Shown here: positions 33,893-46,079 of the stretch, piece after piece
Numbering within the stretch: the stretch's first letter is position 1
Layout of the letters: the number at the start of each line of letters is the position of its first letter
Origin: Hygrocybe punicea
Taxonomy: Eukaryota; Basidiomycota; Agaricomycetes; Agaricales; Hygrophoraceae
DNA length: 64,000 nucleotides
Reading direction: 5' to 3'
Assembly (NCBI GenBank): GCA_963556145.1
Contig: OY744462.1
Location: 6,076,001 to 6,140,000 of the forward strand
Position numbers and translations under genes: made by a program
The notes under the pieces: model-generated
Databases searched by the model: none
What the model saw: only the letters and a program-made list of their open reading frames with translations
Told to the model about the DNA's origin: nothing

Positions 33893-35892
33893 ATGGCGGC
33901 TCTTGCAGCGTATGTTCAGCTTCTACTCCTTAGCTTGTCTCTCACGTTATAACCAGGATTCTACCACTACCCGTACATATTCCATCCATACCCGATGATG
34001 ACGAGGACTTCAACCTCCCCGAACCATCAACATCCACCGCCCTCATCACTCGTGCTTCTGCACCCCCATACGGCCAACGCCCAGGCTGGAAACCGTCAAC
34101 CCTAGATGACTTTGGTGAGTCTACACATTCGCGCCACCATTTGAATAATACGTGGACTTACCATGCTCTAGGCGACGGCGGTGCATATCCCGAATGTCAT
34201 GTTGCCCAGTATCCATTAGAGATGGGCCGGAAAAAGGTGCGCATAACCACCTCCAAATGCCGAACTCATTCCAACTCTTAATGCTACGCAGGCTTCATCC
34301 GGAAACACTCTCGCCCTCCAAGTCGACAGCGAAGGCAACGTGCGTTACGATGCCATTGCTCACCAGGGACAGCGTCACGGCAAAATCGTCCAATCCCAAT
34401 TCAAAGACCTCGTTCCTCTCACACACAGAAAAGACCTCGACGACTCCCAACGCACCATGGACAGACCTTCCGAAGAAGTGGTTCAAGCAACCGCCGACAA
34501 AACCCGCGCAGCCCTCGAAAAGCTTGTCAACGGCAAAATCAAGGCTGCCCAGCCAAAAAATGTACCAGACGGACAAGGAAAGACATCCTTTATTCGGTAC
34601 ACACCTGGTCAGCAGAATGGCGAAAGCGGCCTGAAGCAGCGCATCATCAAGATGTCAGAAGTCGTCGAAGATCCCCTCGAACCTCCCCGCTTCAAGCACA
34701 AAAAGATTCCAAAAGGCCCACCAAGTCCCCCTCCGCCCGTACTCCGTAGTCCTCCCCGAAAGGCGACAGCTGCAGAACAAAAGGAGTGGATGATTCCCCC
34801 TTGTATATCTAACTGGAAAAACAACAAAGGTTTCACAATTCCACTCGACAAACGCCTCGCTGCAGACGGCCGTGGGCTCCAGGACGTAAGTATCTCAATG
34901 CTTGCTTTGACGGCGCTGATCCTCGTTCCCATAGGTCCACATCAACGACAACTTTGCCAAATTTTCTGAGGCATTGTTCGTTGCTGACCGACACGCACGT
35001 GAGGAGGTAAGGCAGCGAGCGTTAATGCAGCAAAAACTGGCCCAAAAAGAAAAGGCGTCGAAAGAGGAAAACCTGCGCATGCTCGCACAGCGAGCACGCG
35101 AGGAGCGCGGTGGCTTCGTGCCAAAACCTACAACAGAAAGCCGTGCTGCCTTGAAGTCGTCACTAGCCGATTACGGCAGCGACGACGGGTCAAGGTCTGA
35201 GTCTGAGGGAAGCGAGGAGGACGAAGAGGCGCGCAAGATCCGTGACGAAATGCGGCAGGAGAAGCGACGCGAGCGTGAGCGCGAGATGCGGATGAGCAAC
35301 ATGGGCACGGAGCAACGTACCAAGATGCTTGCGCGGCAGCAGAATAGGGATATCTCGGAGAAGATCGCTCTAGGTCTCGCCAAGCCAACACTCTCGAAGG
35401 AGTCCATGCTTGACTCGCGTTTATTCAACCAGGAGTCGCTGTCGGGTAACTTTGCAGACGATGAGTCGTACAATCTGTACGACAGACCGCTGTTCCACGG
35501 ATCATCGGCTGCCGCTGCGATATACAAGGCGCGGGGGAATATTACCGAGGGTAATGACGCCATGTTTGGCGGTGGTACCGATGAAGGGATCGGAAAGGCT
35601 CTGGAAAATGATCGCTTTGGGTTGGGTCAGGCGCGGGTCGGGTTTGAGGGTGCTGCAGAGCAGGAGGTCAAGGAGGGTCCGGTGCAGTTCGAGAAAGACA
35701 CTAGTGATGTTTTTGGTCTTGATCAGTTCTTTGACGAAGCCAAGACAGGGAAGAAGAGGGGCTTGGATGTGTCGGCGTGAGTGTTCTCACTTTTGTTGGT
35801 TCTTTTTTACCCGGGTTTCTAACATCCTTGTAATACTCAGAGGAGGCGCACGGAAGCGTCAGCAACTGGAGAAGGCGACGGAGCGAGAATGA
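33893..35892 (+). CDS. PRP45: SKIP/SNW domain splicing factor (Prp45/SNW1)
   Basis: Core spliceosome component of the NineTeen-related complex, also a transcription co-regulator in animals. It starts MAALAAILPLPVHIPSIPDD after a tiny first exon. Family blocks: ASAPPYGQRPGWKPSTLDDF, GDGGAYPECHVAQYPLEMGR, and in the SKIP/SNW domain IPPCISNWKNNKGFTIPLDK, including the name-giving S-N-W-K-N, and RLAADGRGLQDVHINDNFAK. The acidic/basic helical tail follows (EEVRQRALMQQKLAQKEKAS, RREREREMRMSNMGTEQRTK, DISEKIALGLAKP). Near the end comes the typical LYDRPLFHGSSAAAAIYKAR block, then DVFGLDQFFDEAK and RGGARKRQQLEKATERE. Five or six introns. Complete. Confidence 0.95.
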
Positions 35893-36015
35893 CGATAGAT
35901 TATTATTGGCGTATTTGTTTGCTAATCCATGTACAATGAGCTTAGCTGGATGTGAAATTGTGAATTCTATTTGGGGCACTGCAAAATTTTCTTTTCAAGA
36001 GTGAAAAAAGCGCGT

Positions 36016-37537
36016 ATGAACGTCAGCAATGGGGCCGGGGAATCGTCTACGGGAACCCTGGAACCTCTCCGCAAATCAGGTATTAGAACGGCTCTAGAAT
36101 TCACTGGTATTCCCACATCCTGGTTCAGCAAACGCCCCAAACTTCCATCCCGGAACTGGCTCATCTTCCTCACCGTCACCTCATCCATAACAGGTTTGTA
36201 TTTTTATGACAGACGGCAGTGTCGAAACATCCGCAGCGAGTACGTAGACCGGGTGAAACACCTCGCCGACGATCCCATGGATAGCATGGATTGGCCCCGA
36301 AAGGTCACGATCTACGGGTGCAAATGGCCTGGGGATGAGGAGCACGACCGGAGTATCAAGTATTTTCGCAAGTACGTCAAGGTTTGTCTGTCCATGTCAT
36401 GTTTTCTACCCCTCCAGTGCTTTTTTGACAGCAGCTTGTTTTCAGCCGATATTCGTTGCCGCTGCCGTGGACTATGAGATGATCAATGGGAAGAAGCATG
36501 GCGATCTCGCCCATCGCATCGCCGACGAAATCAAATCTCGTCGGCGGATAGCCCTGGGTCTGGACGTGCCGCGCGTGCCACCCATGTCGCTTCCAACACA
36601 CAAGTCGTCCGAGGAAACGCGCCAACACGAGCTTGGTGGAGGTATCGTTATCGTGGGCCGGCACACGTTCAAGGAGTTCATGACGGGCCTGAAATGGGGA
36701 TGGACGGATGGCCTAGAAAAAGTCGACAGAGACGAGTTGTTGGCCCGCGAGCTGGTGTCTGATGGCCATTTCGACGAGCCAGACGAGCTTCCAATGCACC
36801 CTCAACATCTAGACGACACCTCTCCGTCTCGCACTCCCTCCCCGAAAAATTCACCTGTGTATGCTCCTCTTAAAACAATCGGTCGACCATTTGTCCCAGT
36901 CGCCCGTCCAACCCAGCAATCGCCACTGCCACCCTCAGTTAATGGCTCACCGCCTTCCGTTATCCCACCACTTCCACCCATACTTTTCGTCCCTTTTACG
37001 AACTACATCGGTTTCACGCAAATACCACTTATGATCTGGGACTTCTTCAACCAGCGACATAAAGTTCGTTCCGGTGCCGAGGCGGCTTATCGCCTCATTA
37101 TGAAGGATATCCGTCCATTCGAGCCACCACCAGCTTCATCCGATGAAGAGTTGTCCGACGGCATACTGCCCACCCAAAATCCGCACAGTGATCTCCAGTT
37201 CGACAGGGACGCAGAGACCTATTACAAAACATCCCTCTCTTCTATTCCTGCTGACATCGAAAAGGCACGCAAGAAATACTATGATGCCCTCCCCACTCAA
37301 CTTGAAACGGCTCGCGCGATTTCACGTGGTACACGAGAGATGACAAAAGATGAGAAGGAGAACCCTCCGCCAACCGAGGTTGAGCTACGCGCAGAAAGGA
37401 TGAAAAAAGAAAAGAGATGGCGCGGTGATTTGGAGGGCTGGGAGATCGTCAAACCTGAGCAGGACGTCGCTTGGGACGAGAGATTTACGCATGCCTTGCG
37501 TGTTTTTGTCGACTCACAACCCGGCGATCAGTCATAG
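36016..37537 (+). CDS. TIM54: Mitochondrial inner-membrane translocase subunit Tim54
   Basis: Subunit of the TIM22 carrier translocase that inserts multispanning proteins into the inner mitochondrial membrane. The ATG at 36016 gives MNVSNGAGESSTGTLEPLRK. The conserved N-terminal signature follows (GIRTALEFTGIPTSWFSKRP, KLPSRNWLIFLTVTSSITGL), containing one membrane segment, then YDRRQCRNIRSEYVDRVKHL and WPRKVTIYGCKWPGDEEHDR. One intron at about 36380-36445 joins KYVK to PIFVAAAVDYEMINGKKHGD. The intermembrane-space part has Pro-rich inserts and IGFTQIPLMIWDFFNQRHKV. The end is VFVDSQPGDQS at 37537. Only two exons, so the model is firm. Confidence 0.94.
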
Positions 37538-37611
37538 TAGGCCGTACACTTCAGAATTGGTTTATTTTGTTAACCTAGTTCACAACAATTGGAAAAACAT
37601 TGGAAACACCG

Positions 37612-40600
37612 TTACGACAATTCGGAAACAATGTCAACCTCGCCACTTAGCAACCAGGCTTCCATTTCAGCAAGGTCATCATCAAAGCTCACCACCTGGC
37701 CTATGTCTTGGTCTTGCTTCGTGAATTGAAGTTGATTGCTATTGCTTTTCGTCCAGTTAGGAGTGGGTGACCTTTCAATAACGTCGGCTTGTGCAGAAAT
37801 CGATGTCGTCAGCGCAGGAGTCGCCAGGCAATAAAAAGTCTCAAAGTCCAGAGAAGAGTCTGCGCTCTTTGCTTGCTTGTTGTGTGTCCCATCCAGATCG
37901 CTCGAGTTTTGTTGCTGATTCGGTTTGCTTTCATCATCGTCATCGTAATGTTTCGGGGATTCGGCAAAAAAGAGGGCTATTGAATCGTTGTTCCTTCGAG
38001 GTTCTCTGCTAAATTTCTTTGAAAGGCCAGACGTTATTTTATTAAATCAGGGATGGAGAGCAAACAGACTCGTTTGATAGGTGATGAAGGGGTTGCATTG
38101 GACCCATTAGGATCGTGAGGTTTCGATCGTTTGTTGGTATAGCTTGAATCAGGCGATCCTCTACCACGCTTTAAGTGTGGGGGCGGGGTCGAGGGCAACG
38201 GCGGCCCGTCTTCCAAATCGGTAGTGTAAACATCCAACGACACTTCTTGTGCACTTTGAGGGACAAGAGGACCCTTACATCCCTCCATGGGTATGTCGCG
38301 AATAAGAATATCTATATCGGAGTGCGGGTAGCTAGTTTCGGAAGACGTCGTCCATTTGGATGGCTTCAACATTTCGGACGGCTCTGGCAGGTTGTCGTTA
38401 TCGCTATAGTGATCGTGGAGGTCTACAGTCGGCCCAGCATCGTCATCGATGTTTGCGAGCTCAATGTCAAAATTAGGGGCCGGTTTGGATTTGGGCTTGA
38501 TATTGCTTTCGAGCTTCAATCGACCACCATCCGGAAGTTTCAGGTTACTTTGAACGTTCGTGCGCTTGTGTAAAGACTCTAGTTCCCGAAATCTGCGGTC
38601 AACCTGGCTAGCGTTCGTTTTCGCCGCTGCTTGAGCAATGTCACGCTCAGTATGATCAACTACCTTGCCAGTGGAGGCTGGATGCCGCTTTTTCGTATCC
38701 GGGGCAGGCGTGCCGTCTCGACAACTAAGAGGTGCGTCAGATGAGAGTGATGCTCGTAATTATCTCTCACCAGAGGTGCCGGCACTTCATCTTGTCTTTG
38801 CAACGGTGGTTGCACCTAGGATATTGTCAATGACATGTCTCGTGATAACGCCGTGAACCGACTGGTAGTTGCCGTTCGGAAGCTTTGTCGGAAGAACGGT
38901 ATGACTTGAGGACATTGAGGTTGGAGGTACTGCAGAGTTTGAAGATTTAATCGGCAGTGGTGTTGCTTTCGCTGTTGGTTGATCATCAGTGCCTCCGTAT
39001 CTCGACATGACCGATGAAGTTACACTTTCGCTCAGGCTTCGTCAGATCCTTTATGACGACAATTTTCTCATCTTCAGTGTCATCGATATCCATATTCCAA
39101 AAATCGGGATTATTCTCAAGCCCTTGGATATCCATATCCTAGGTGGTTGGATAGAGGATTAGGTATGGGCATGGATATGGTAAAAAATTGTTACGATTGA
39201 GTTGCCCGGGCGGGTATCCATTGTCGGGTACTCCTTTGGGTCGAGGTTGGGTTTGTGTAGGCTAGTGACCGTCACACCAGCAACTGATTCCTGTAAGTTT
39301 AATTGATTTCGGAGCAAACGAGGCAAAAGCAAATAACTTACAGATGCAATACAAACAAGAATCGATTGACTAGGCTTCGTTAACTGAGCGGCCACCTCGA
39401 AAATTTTCGGCACTGCAAGGGCTTTTGTTCTGCGGGGAACGATAGAAACCGGAAAGATAAGTTACAAAACACCTCACATACGGTATCCGGCGAAAATCAA
39501 TAAAGTCCATATCCGATGTTAAAATCAAGACTGCAGTCATGTTCAGGGTACGGCTCCTTTGTTTCTTCGCCTTGGAGGTAATTGATGGCTCTGCCAGCCC
39601 ACATTCAATGGATAGGACCACCTCGACAGGATTTTTGCCTCCGCTGGATATGATTTCCGTTTCCGTTACCTTCAGGAAATAGTTTGGAAGTTCACGTGCC
39701 GAGGCTATGACCTCCAAGCCAAAAGGAGGTCGACGGTTCAGGAGCTATGGGAGTAGGAGCGTTGGTATTCTTATCAACATGCTAGCACTGTTCGCTCACA
39801 GTTTCGATCCTCATTGGATCCTGTTTGCGCAATAAATCTATGGAAGTTACCCCGCTTCCGGCAAGAATCTGATGACGATTTAACACTTGATTTATGACGA
39901 CTAAATGGTCCGACCTTGAGTCTACGAAGGGAAGAATTAGTCGATCAACAAGAATTCTGTTCATTGAAAGCATACGATTTTTCTCCAATTTGTTCAATCT
40001 GACGCAAGACGACCGGTCGGTCTTCCCAGGCCTTCGCCGTGAAACATCGGAGCCTTACCTCACCATCAGACAGGCAAATGGAATAAAAAATCCACAGGAC
40101 TCACAGTTCCATACTATACTTCAATTGAGATCCCAGTTTTTTGACGACCGCGACTTCTACCATGGCTGTAAGACCTAAGGTCAGCAGGTGGTAGTGTGTC
40201 ATGAGTTAATATCACGACCTCTTGCGATTCTGGGGAGATGGCGGAAAATATTGAAGACGTCTAGTTGAGGTTGGCTATCTGCACTCTGATACTCTGGTGC
40301 GTTTAGGGATATGCCTCCAAGAACGGCCTGGGCCCAAAATTTCAGTAAATTTGTTGTGTCGCAATAAGTCATACCTGGATTAAGAGAAATATTTTGTCCG
40401 CGGTCTTTTCCACCTTTTTCAGTTCAAACCGAATGTCGATATGTTTCCGAAGGGTATTGTAAATCTGGGTTCGCTTTAGATACTATTCGAAGATGAGAGG
40501 GATTCCTTTACCCGCTTCTCAGAACTCCGAAGCTTTGTATCGGCAAGTCTGTAATATTTGTAGGCAGTCAGGCAAAAAGAAAGTTTGATAGATCAACGAA

Positions 40601-43600
40601 CTCCTCAGAAGCTGCAATCATTTCCAGCTAAGATTAGAAGAGTGTAAGCGTTCTCAGCATAAAATGATTCAAATTAAGCTTCTGACCATTTCTCGCATGT
40701 TGGCGCGTGCGGGTAGAGCAAGAATTAAGCCCATCTTAAACCCAACAATTCAGAGGATTTTTGAAGCAGTTGAAGGCACAAACCGTCGACAGGCGGATAT
40801 AAAACTAGAAAAGTCAGGATTCAGAAAACAGAAAGCCACGATTCATGGGCCTACTTTGCTCATGATGTCGCCATATTCAGTTGACCGCAACCCAGCATCA
40901 CCGACAGCAGTGTGAATCACCAATTCTGTCTTTTGCAGCTTTGCAACACTTTGCATTACCAATTCATCAATCCTTTCTTCCCAAGATTGGTTGTCCTCCT
41001 TGCCAAGAGCGTAATGATTTGGATTCTTCTGGATCCTCCGAAATAGGAAAGAGTTGTGCAACCACTCCTTCGCGGAGTCAATATGGGTGATCGTCCCAAG
41101 GCCAATCTCGGAGTTGAGATGCTCGGAAAGATTGCGGTGGAGACTGCTCTCAAGGATGGTCTTTCCTTGGACGAGCGATTTATATTTGTGCTCAAGCTCG
41201 TTTTCACAAAGAATGATAGCAATGCCATCATTGTCTAGTTTTTAACAATGAATTGAGGAAATATTTCAGGTGAAATGCGCTTACCAAACTGTGGGCGGCC
41301 CTGAAGAAAAATGACCATCATTTAGATGCACATTTCGCCAAACGAGGCTCACTCACAGCCCGACCCAACATCTGCACTACATCAAGATCGGAATATTCTA
41401 CCGAGACGTTATTTTGGAAGGTGTGAACGCCTTTTATCACGACAGTATGCGCGGCTAAATATTAATATGTTACGAACGATTCTAGACCAGGATATTCTCG
41501 TAAAAGACACCACGTACGCAGATTAACGCCGACAGCTAAAGTCTTATTATAATAAATGGTTTCAGAAACATAACGTCGAGAAATGGCAACAGAGAAAACA
41601 TACGGATGTGGCAACAACTACCTTGAGGATCCCCTTGAGATAAAGGTCTTCTACTGCGCGTCTATCATCCATGCTTAAGCCTGCGTGATGTACCCCTATT
41701 CCACAGCTCGCAAGGTCTGTCCGTGTCCATAACGAGAGCGTAAGAAACATCGGGTGGAAGTGCACTGCTCACCATTCAATCGTTTTTCATTGAAGATGCG
41801 ATCAATACTATGGCACAATGTCAGAGAGATTCCGCACCAAGAAAACAAAGGTAAAACCTCGTTGGCCGAGACCAGGGCAGCGATTGCTTCTTATCTGATG
41901 CTTCCTGGTATTCCTTTGCTAGTTGCTCAGCAGAAATAAATGTTCCTGAACGATGAATTGGTATGGAACAACACAAGAATGGAATTCGGAATCCTTGCCT
42001 TTTCTCGTTGACACAAAAATGAGCACAGGTTTTTTGGCCGAATGTTGAACCAGTGACGAAAAAAGATGGTAATCTAAGCTGCGCGCAAAAACGAAGTCAT
42101 TCTGATTCTTCGGTCGGTGAATTCCGTAAACAAAGCGAGTCAGCTTGCAAGGCCGGAATTCCTCCCCAAACTAAAGAGGTCGAAAAACAATCAAAACAAG
42201 CCTTGTGCTTTATCAATGTAAGTCCAAACCTGAAAAACAGCTGCAGGGCCATCCGAGTCGACACAACCAATCCAACTAGCAATATCTTCAATGTTGGGAA
42301 CCGTTGCCGACACTAACGCGAATCGGATGCTTGAGCCCCGAAACTTCATGCGCGATATGACGACCTCCAGGGTACTACCACGAGATTCATTTAAAATGTG
42401 AACCTAATAATCCGTCAAATTTATACACGCAGTAAAAGACCGAGCGCACCTCATCGACAAGGAAGAGTTGGATTTGGGAGAGGATTCGGTGGTGTTCACC
42501 CCTGTCCGCGAGAATAAAGACCTTCAATAATTTCCAACTATGAATCACGAACTCACCAGTTTCTTGTAAGGCTATCCCATTTCTCTCCCTTTGCACACGA
42601 CATCCAATTAGTCAAATAGCGAATCATCAGTGAAAAGTTCGTACCGTGGTAATGCTGTACTCTGGTGGTCAGTGAAGGCGATTTATAAAACAATGAAATT
42701 TACAAACATGATGGATGCATTCTTCGCATCGCCCCAGGCGCCCCTACCAAATTGCACAGTATCACCAGTCAATTCACAGCCTATCAAAAAGCGCACGTGA
42801 GGCGATAAGAACATATACAATAGTATTCCCTTACATTTCACACCCAAAGCATCAAACTTAGCCATCCAATCTCTGTATCTTTCGGAGCACAGCGCCTGGG
42901 CAGTGAGTCATTTGAATTTACGGTATTCATATCTCGACGGAGAAGCTAAAAACCTTCGTCGGCGCCATGTAAACACATTTCGCCAAGTTTTTCGGCGCAT
43001 TGGTAAGCATACGAATAATAGCGAGTTCAAATAGAACTGTCTTGCCACTACCCGTGGGAGCTGTGACATGTCAGAACGTCCTGGATACCACGTCATACAT
43101 AACAAACCACTGATAACCTAACTGGAGAATCAGCAGCTAAAAGAAGAAATGCCAGTGACAGTTGTACCAGATTCTCATCAGAATGTAAAACCTGGTAAAG
43201 GAACAATCATGAGGATGCGAGAGGATGGGTGGGGTGCAATTGACCTTATCGAAGCACATGGATTGAACGGCATTGAAGACTCCGAATTTGAATATGCCAC
43301 GATACATGTCGGCTACGACAACATTCCATTGTCATGTCCGAAACTGGGGAATATGCACGCACGAAGTTCAGAAACAGGCCGTAAACGTGTTCTATTGGAA
43401 TTGCGAGGGTTCGACCCGCGGACATATCCTGGATGAAGTTCGGGGGTTTGATGCGCGTTCGTGGAATTATACGGTGTAGAGTTATTTTGAATTTGATGTG
43501 AAGAGGCTTGTACAAAGTTGTGTTGTGTCTCATAGGGATGGGGGCCGCCAACAAGAGTTGGCAACGAGGAGGGTAGTTCTACATGACTATGTGAAAAAAA

Positions 43601-44081
43601 CTAGTTCCGTTTGTATTCCACAGACACGGACCATGATTGTCCTCATATCGATGACGGCTATCTCCAAACTGGGCTGTTCTTCTTGAGATATAGGAGTTCG
43701 TCAAAGGCACACTCCTCAGGATTGGAGAGGAATAAGTCATTGAGTCTTCGTATTGCGGGTTCCTCTGATATCTGAATTGCATTGCGTCGTCGTCTAGTTC
43801 GGATTGGAACATATGAGACTCTATCGGTGGGGGGACACGACGCTCCGAAGGCGACGGAGAAGAATATCCTGTGGTTTCAGACCTGTTATTCTTGGACAAA
43901 ACGCGAGGAATGAACGCATGTATTCACCCATGTCTTCTGCGAACTCCTCAATTTGGTCGTGGAAAATGTGTTGTCCATAACTCGAATGCACGGGAGAGTA
44001 ATGATAACTGTGGTCATCACCAAAGTATTCGGCACCAAGACCACATTCGCGAGCGACTTCAGCAAATACCTCGTCGTGCAT
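37612..44081 (-). CDS. HFM1: Meiotic DNA helicase HFM1/Mer3
   Basis: Ski2-like DNA helicase that promotes meiotic crossing-over. N-terminal low-complexity exons lead into LPDMYRGIFKFGVFNAVQSM and CFDKVLHSDENLVITPTGSG then KT (Walker A), built across two 50-nt introns around a 7-nt exon. Further motifs: LFLVDEVHILNESRG (DEVH box, near 42370-42460), FALVSATVPNIEDIASWIG, GIGVHHAGLSMDDRRAVEDL with LKGILKVVVATSTLAVGVN, and the motif VI region around 41290-41450. The Sec63 domain spans about 40900-39380. The C-terminal zinc-binding-like motif CNHRCKDKMKCRHLW joins CRDG at about 38720-38820, typical of HFM1. A phase-0 intron near 37990-38060 adds a last exon ending SFDDDLAEMEAWLL..SELS. More than 20 introns. 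The start could also be the upstream ATG pair at 44162. Family identity is strong; the full splice chain is not proven. Confidence 0.87.
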
Positions 44082-44245
44082 GGCTAAAGAAGTAAAATTG
44101 GACCTGCCGTCACCCGTCACGAATAACGTGACCAGTTGGCGGCCACACTCGTCACACATCATTACTTAAAGTGACAATCGCGTTTGTCCAAGCCACCTGT
44201 CCCGTCCACCCACCCGTCCATCGCCATCGCCAACATCTCCTCGAC
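44082..44245. promoter_or_regulatory. Divergent promoter between HFM1 and CKS1
   Basis: At most 164 bp separate the HFM1 and CKS1 starts; only 83 bp if HFM1 begins at 44162. A CCACCTGTCCCGTCCACCCA pyrimidine/CCACC-rich run lies at about 44193-44212. No TATA box. Confidence 0.45.
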
Positions 44246-44769
44246 ATGGAAGAAAAACCGAAAGCAGGGGAAAAACCAAGAGCAGAGGGAAAACCGAAAG
44301 TAGCCGAAAAACCTACCGCAGTCAAGATCGAAGAATACATTGCAAAGTGGTGTCTCGTTCCTATCCTCTACTGCGCCAACGCTAATCGAGGTACTTCAGC
44401 ATTCATTACTCTGATACATATACAGACGATGAATATGAATATCGCCACGTCATTCTCCCTAAACCCTTTCTGAAACTCTTCCCTAAACAACTTTTCAATC
44501 CCGACAAGTCGGGTACTCTTCGCATTTTGGCTGAACGAGAATGGAGAGCCATTGGTATTTCGCAGAGTCTCGGCTGGGAACATTACGAAGTGCATGGTAA
44601 GTCTCTGAGTTTTACCTTGATCGTTGGCCGAATGGTGCTGAACTATCCTTGCGATACGGTAGCGCCCGAACCTCATGTTTTGCTATTTCGTCGCCCGAAG
44701 GACTTCGTTCCGCCACCTAAACAGGTTCCCCAAAACGGTAGAATCCAAAAGGGAGGGAGGAGGAAGTGA
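44246..44769 (+). CDS. CKS1: Cyclin-dependent kinase regulatory subunit Cks1/Suc1
   Basis: Small adaptor that binds CDK1 and phosphorylated substrates to drive cell-cycle transitions. The start at 44246 gives a Lys/Pro/Glu repeat head ([34 protein letters not shown]). After the first intron it reads [20 protein letters not shown], then [45 protein letters not shown], and after the second intron [15 protein letters not shown]. The anion-binding Arg/Ser/Trp residues and the HxPEPH hinge motif are intact. The tail [19 protein letters not shown] is basic. The first splice acceptor was placed to start C-I-H-Y-S; one residue there is uncertain. Confidence 0.94.
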
Positions 44770-46079
44770 CGAGTCATCGTCATGTATTATTTGTTGTTCG
44801 TCTCTGTTATACCATATCCCGTCTATTTTGTTCCTGTGTTTTCTGTTCCCATTCAAGGTTCAACTGGCTCGTATTCTTGTGTCTTGTGTCTTGTCCTTCG
44901 TTCACCGTCACGCTACGCTTTGCAGTCGCATCATGCTCATCATCGGCAAACTTGTAATTTCCAAAATTCAGAATCAAATTATACTCAATCGCTGAACTGG
45001 ACAAAAGCAGAACGACATTAGTCCCTTCTGCGATTATGAGGGGTACAAAGTCAAACTAGCCTCGGGCATATTCCACTGTCTTCGCAAAGGAATTGGAAAA
45101 GCATTCGATGAGCATCCTTGGAGAGCAGGAAGGACGGAGCGCTAGCGTTGCTTCAGAAAATCCCTCAGTGCGACGAGAAATACCGGTTGGAGACTGATGC
45201 CACCATCCAAGGACGGCGTGACAAATGTTGACGATGTGAAGGCATTCAAGACGTCGTTGACGATTTCGGAGCACATTGCAGTACGATCACCATCAAGTTC
45301 GTCTCTCCACGACCATGCCCCCATATGACGACTAGGTAATTCTTTTGAAACTGCAACAGTGATCGTTTGGGGGCATTGTATTTTGTGAACACATGTACAC
45401 GGAAAATTTAGCCCGAAGGATGAAGACAGTATTCACGGTTGGAACACTGTTGCCATCGATCTGGACGACCATACCAGACATACCATCCTGAGCAAATATA
45501 CCGGATTGTTACTCATTGGATCTGCTAGTAAGTGGCCAACAGCGACTTTAACACCGGCAGTGGCTTGATTGACATTGGCGTCATGGATGAGTGTGGCATG
45601 AAGACCAGTTTCAGCCTGGGCTTTGATAAAGCGAAATTTGGCCTTGGAGGACTTCGTACGAGTCGAAGACTCAGGACGAACGATCTGGTAACCAAGATCA
45701 AGGCAGAACCGGAGGAAGTGAGAAACGGGAGTCCCGTGCCCAAGTTTGAATCATCATGCTAGCCCGATTGGAAGATAACGTGGGGTCTCTACAGGATGGG
45801 TTTCACAACAGCGAAAACGCATTATCACTTGCGCCATCTTGGATTGCAATTGTCACCCCAAGCGTCCAACGTTAACGTTCAAAGTTTAACCTGTTTGTCG
45901 AAAGGGCTCGCGACTGTCAAGACTCAAGAAAGTAAGTAAACTGATTCGCCTGAAGGTCCTACATCACTGAAGGGGCGGGAACATTCGCGACCACATCGAA
46001 CTGGTATCCCACAGATTCCCAGTCCAGTTGACTTCGAAAAGTAAACATGTCTATAATTCTGAACGAAGTAGTAAGTATT
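44770..46079. other. Unresolved 1.3 kb with coding-like reading on both strands
   Basis: No gene is called because the evidence conflicts. On the minus strand a frame running from about 45420 to 45145 reads CPQTITVAVSKELPSRHMGA, then WSWRDELDGDRTAMCSEIVN and DVLNAF, and another near 45725-45500 reads KFRFIKAQAETGLHATLIHD then ANVNQATAGVKVAVGHLLAD. On the plus strand 45412-45530 reads EDSIHGWNTVAIDLDDHTRH then TILSKYTGLLLIGSA before a GTAAGT donor, and 45535-45762 is open. One small intron-rich gene probably lies here. I do not recognise it on either strand. Confidence 0.35.

Noticed and set aside
38034..38060. HFM1 ending at ..LLSIPDLIK
   Set aside because: A GT..AG intron here joins SPIKR to KFSREPRRNNDSIA in frame, and the following 370 bp are clearly coding to a TAA at 37612.
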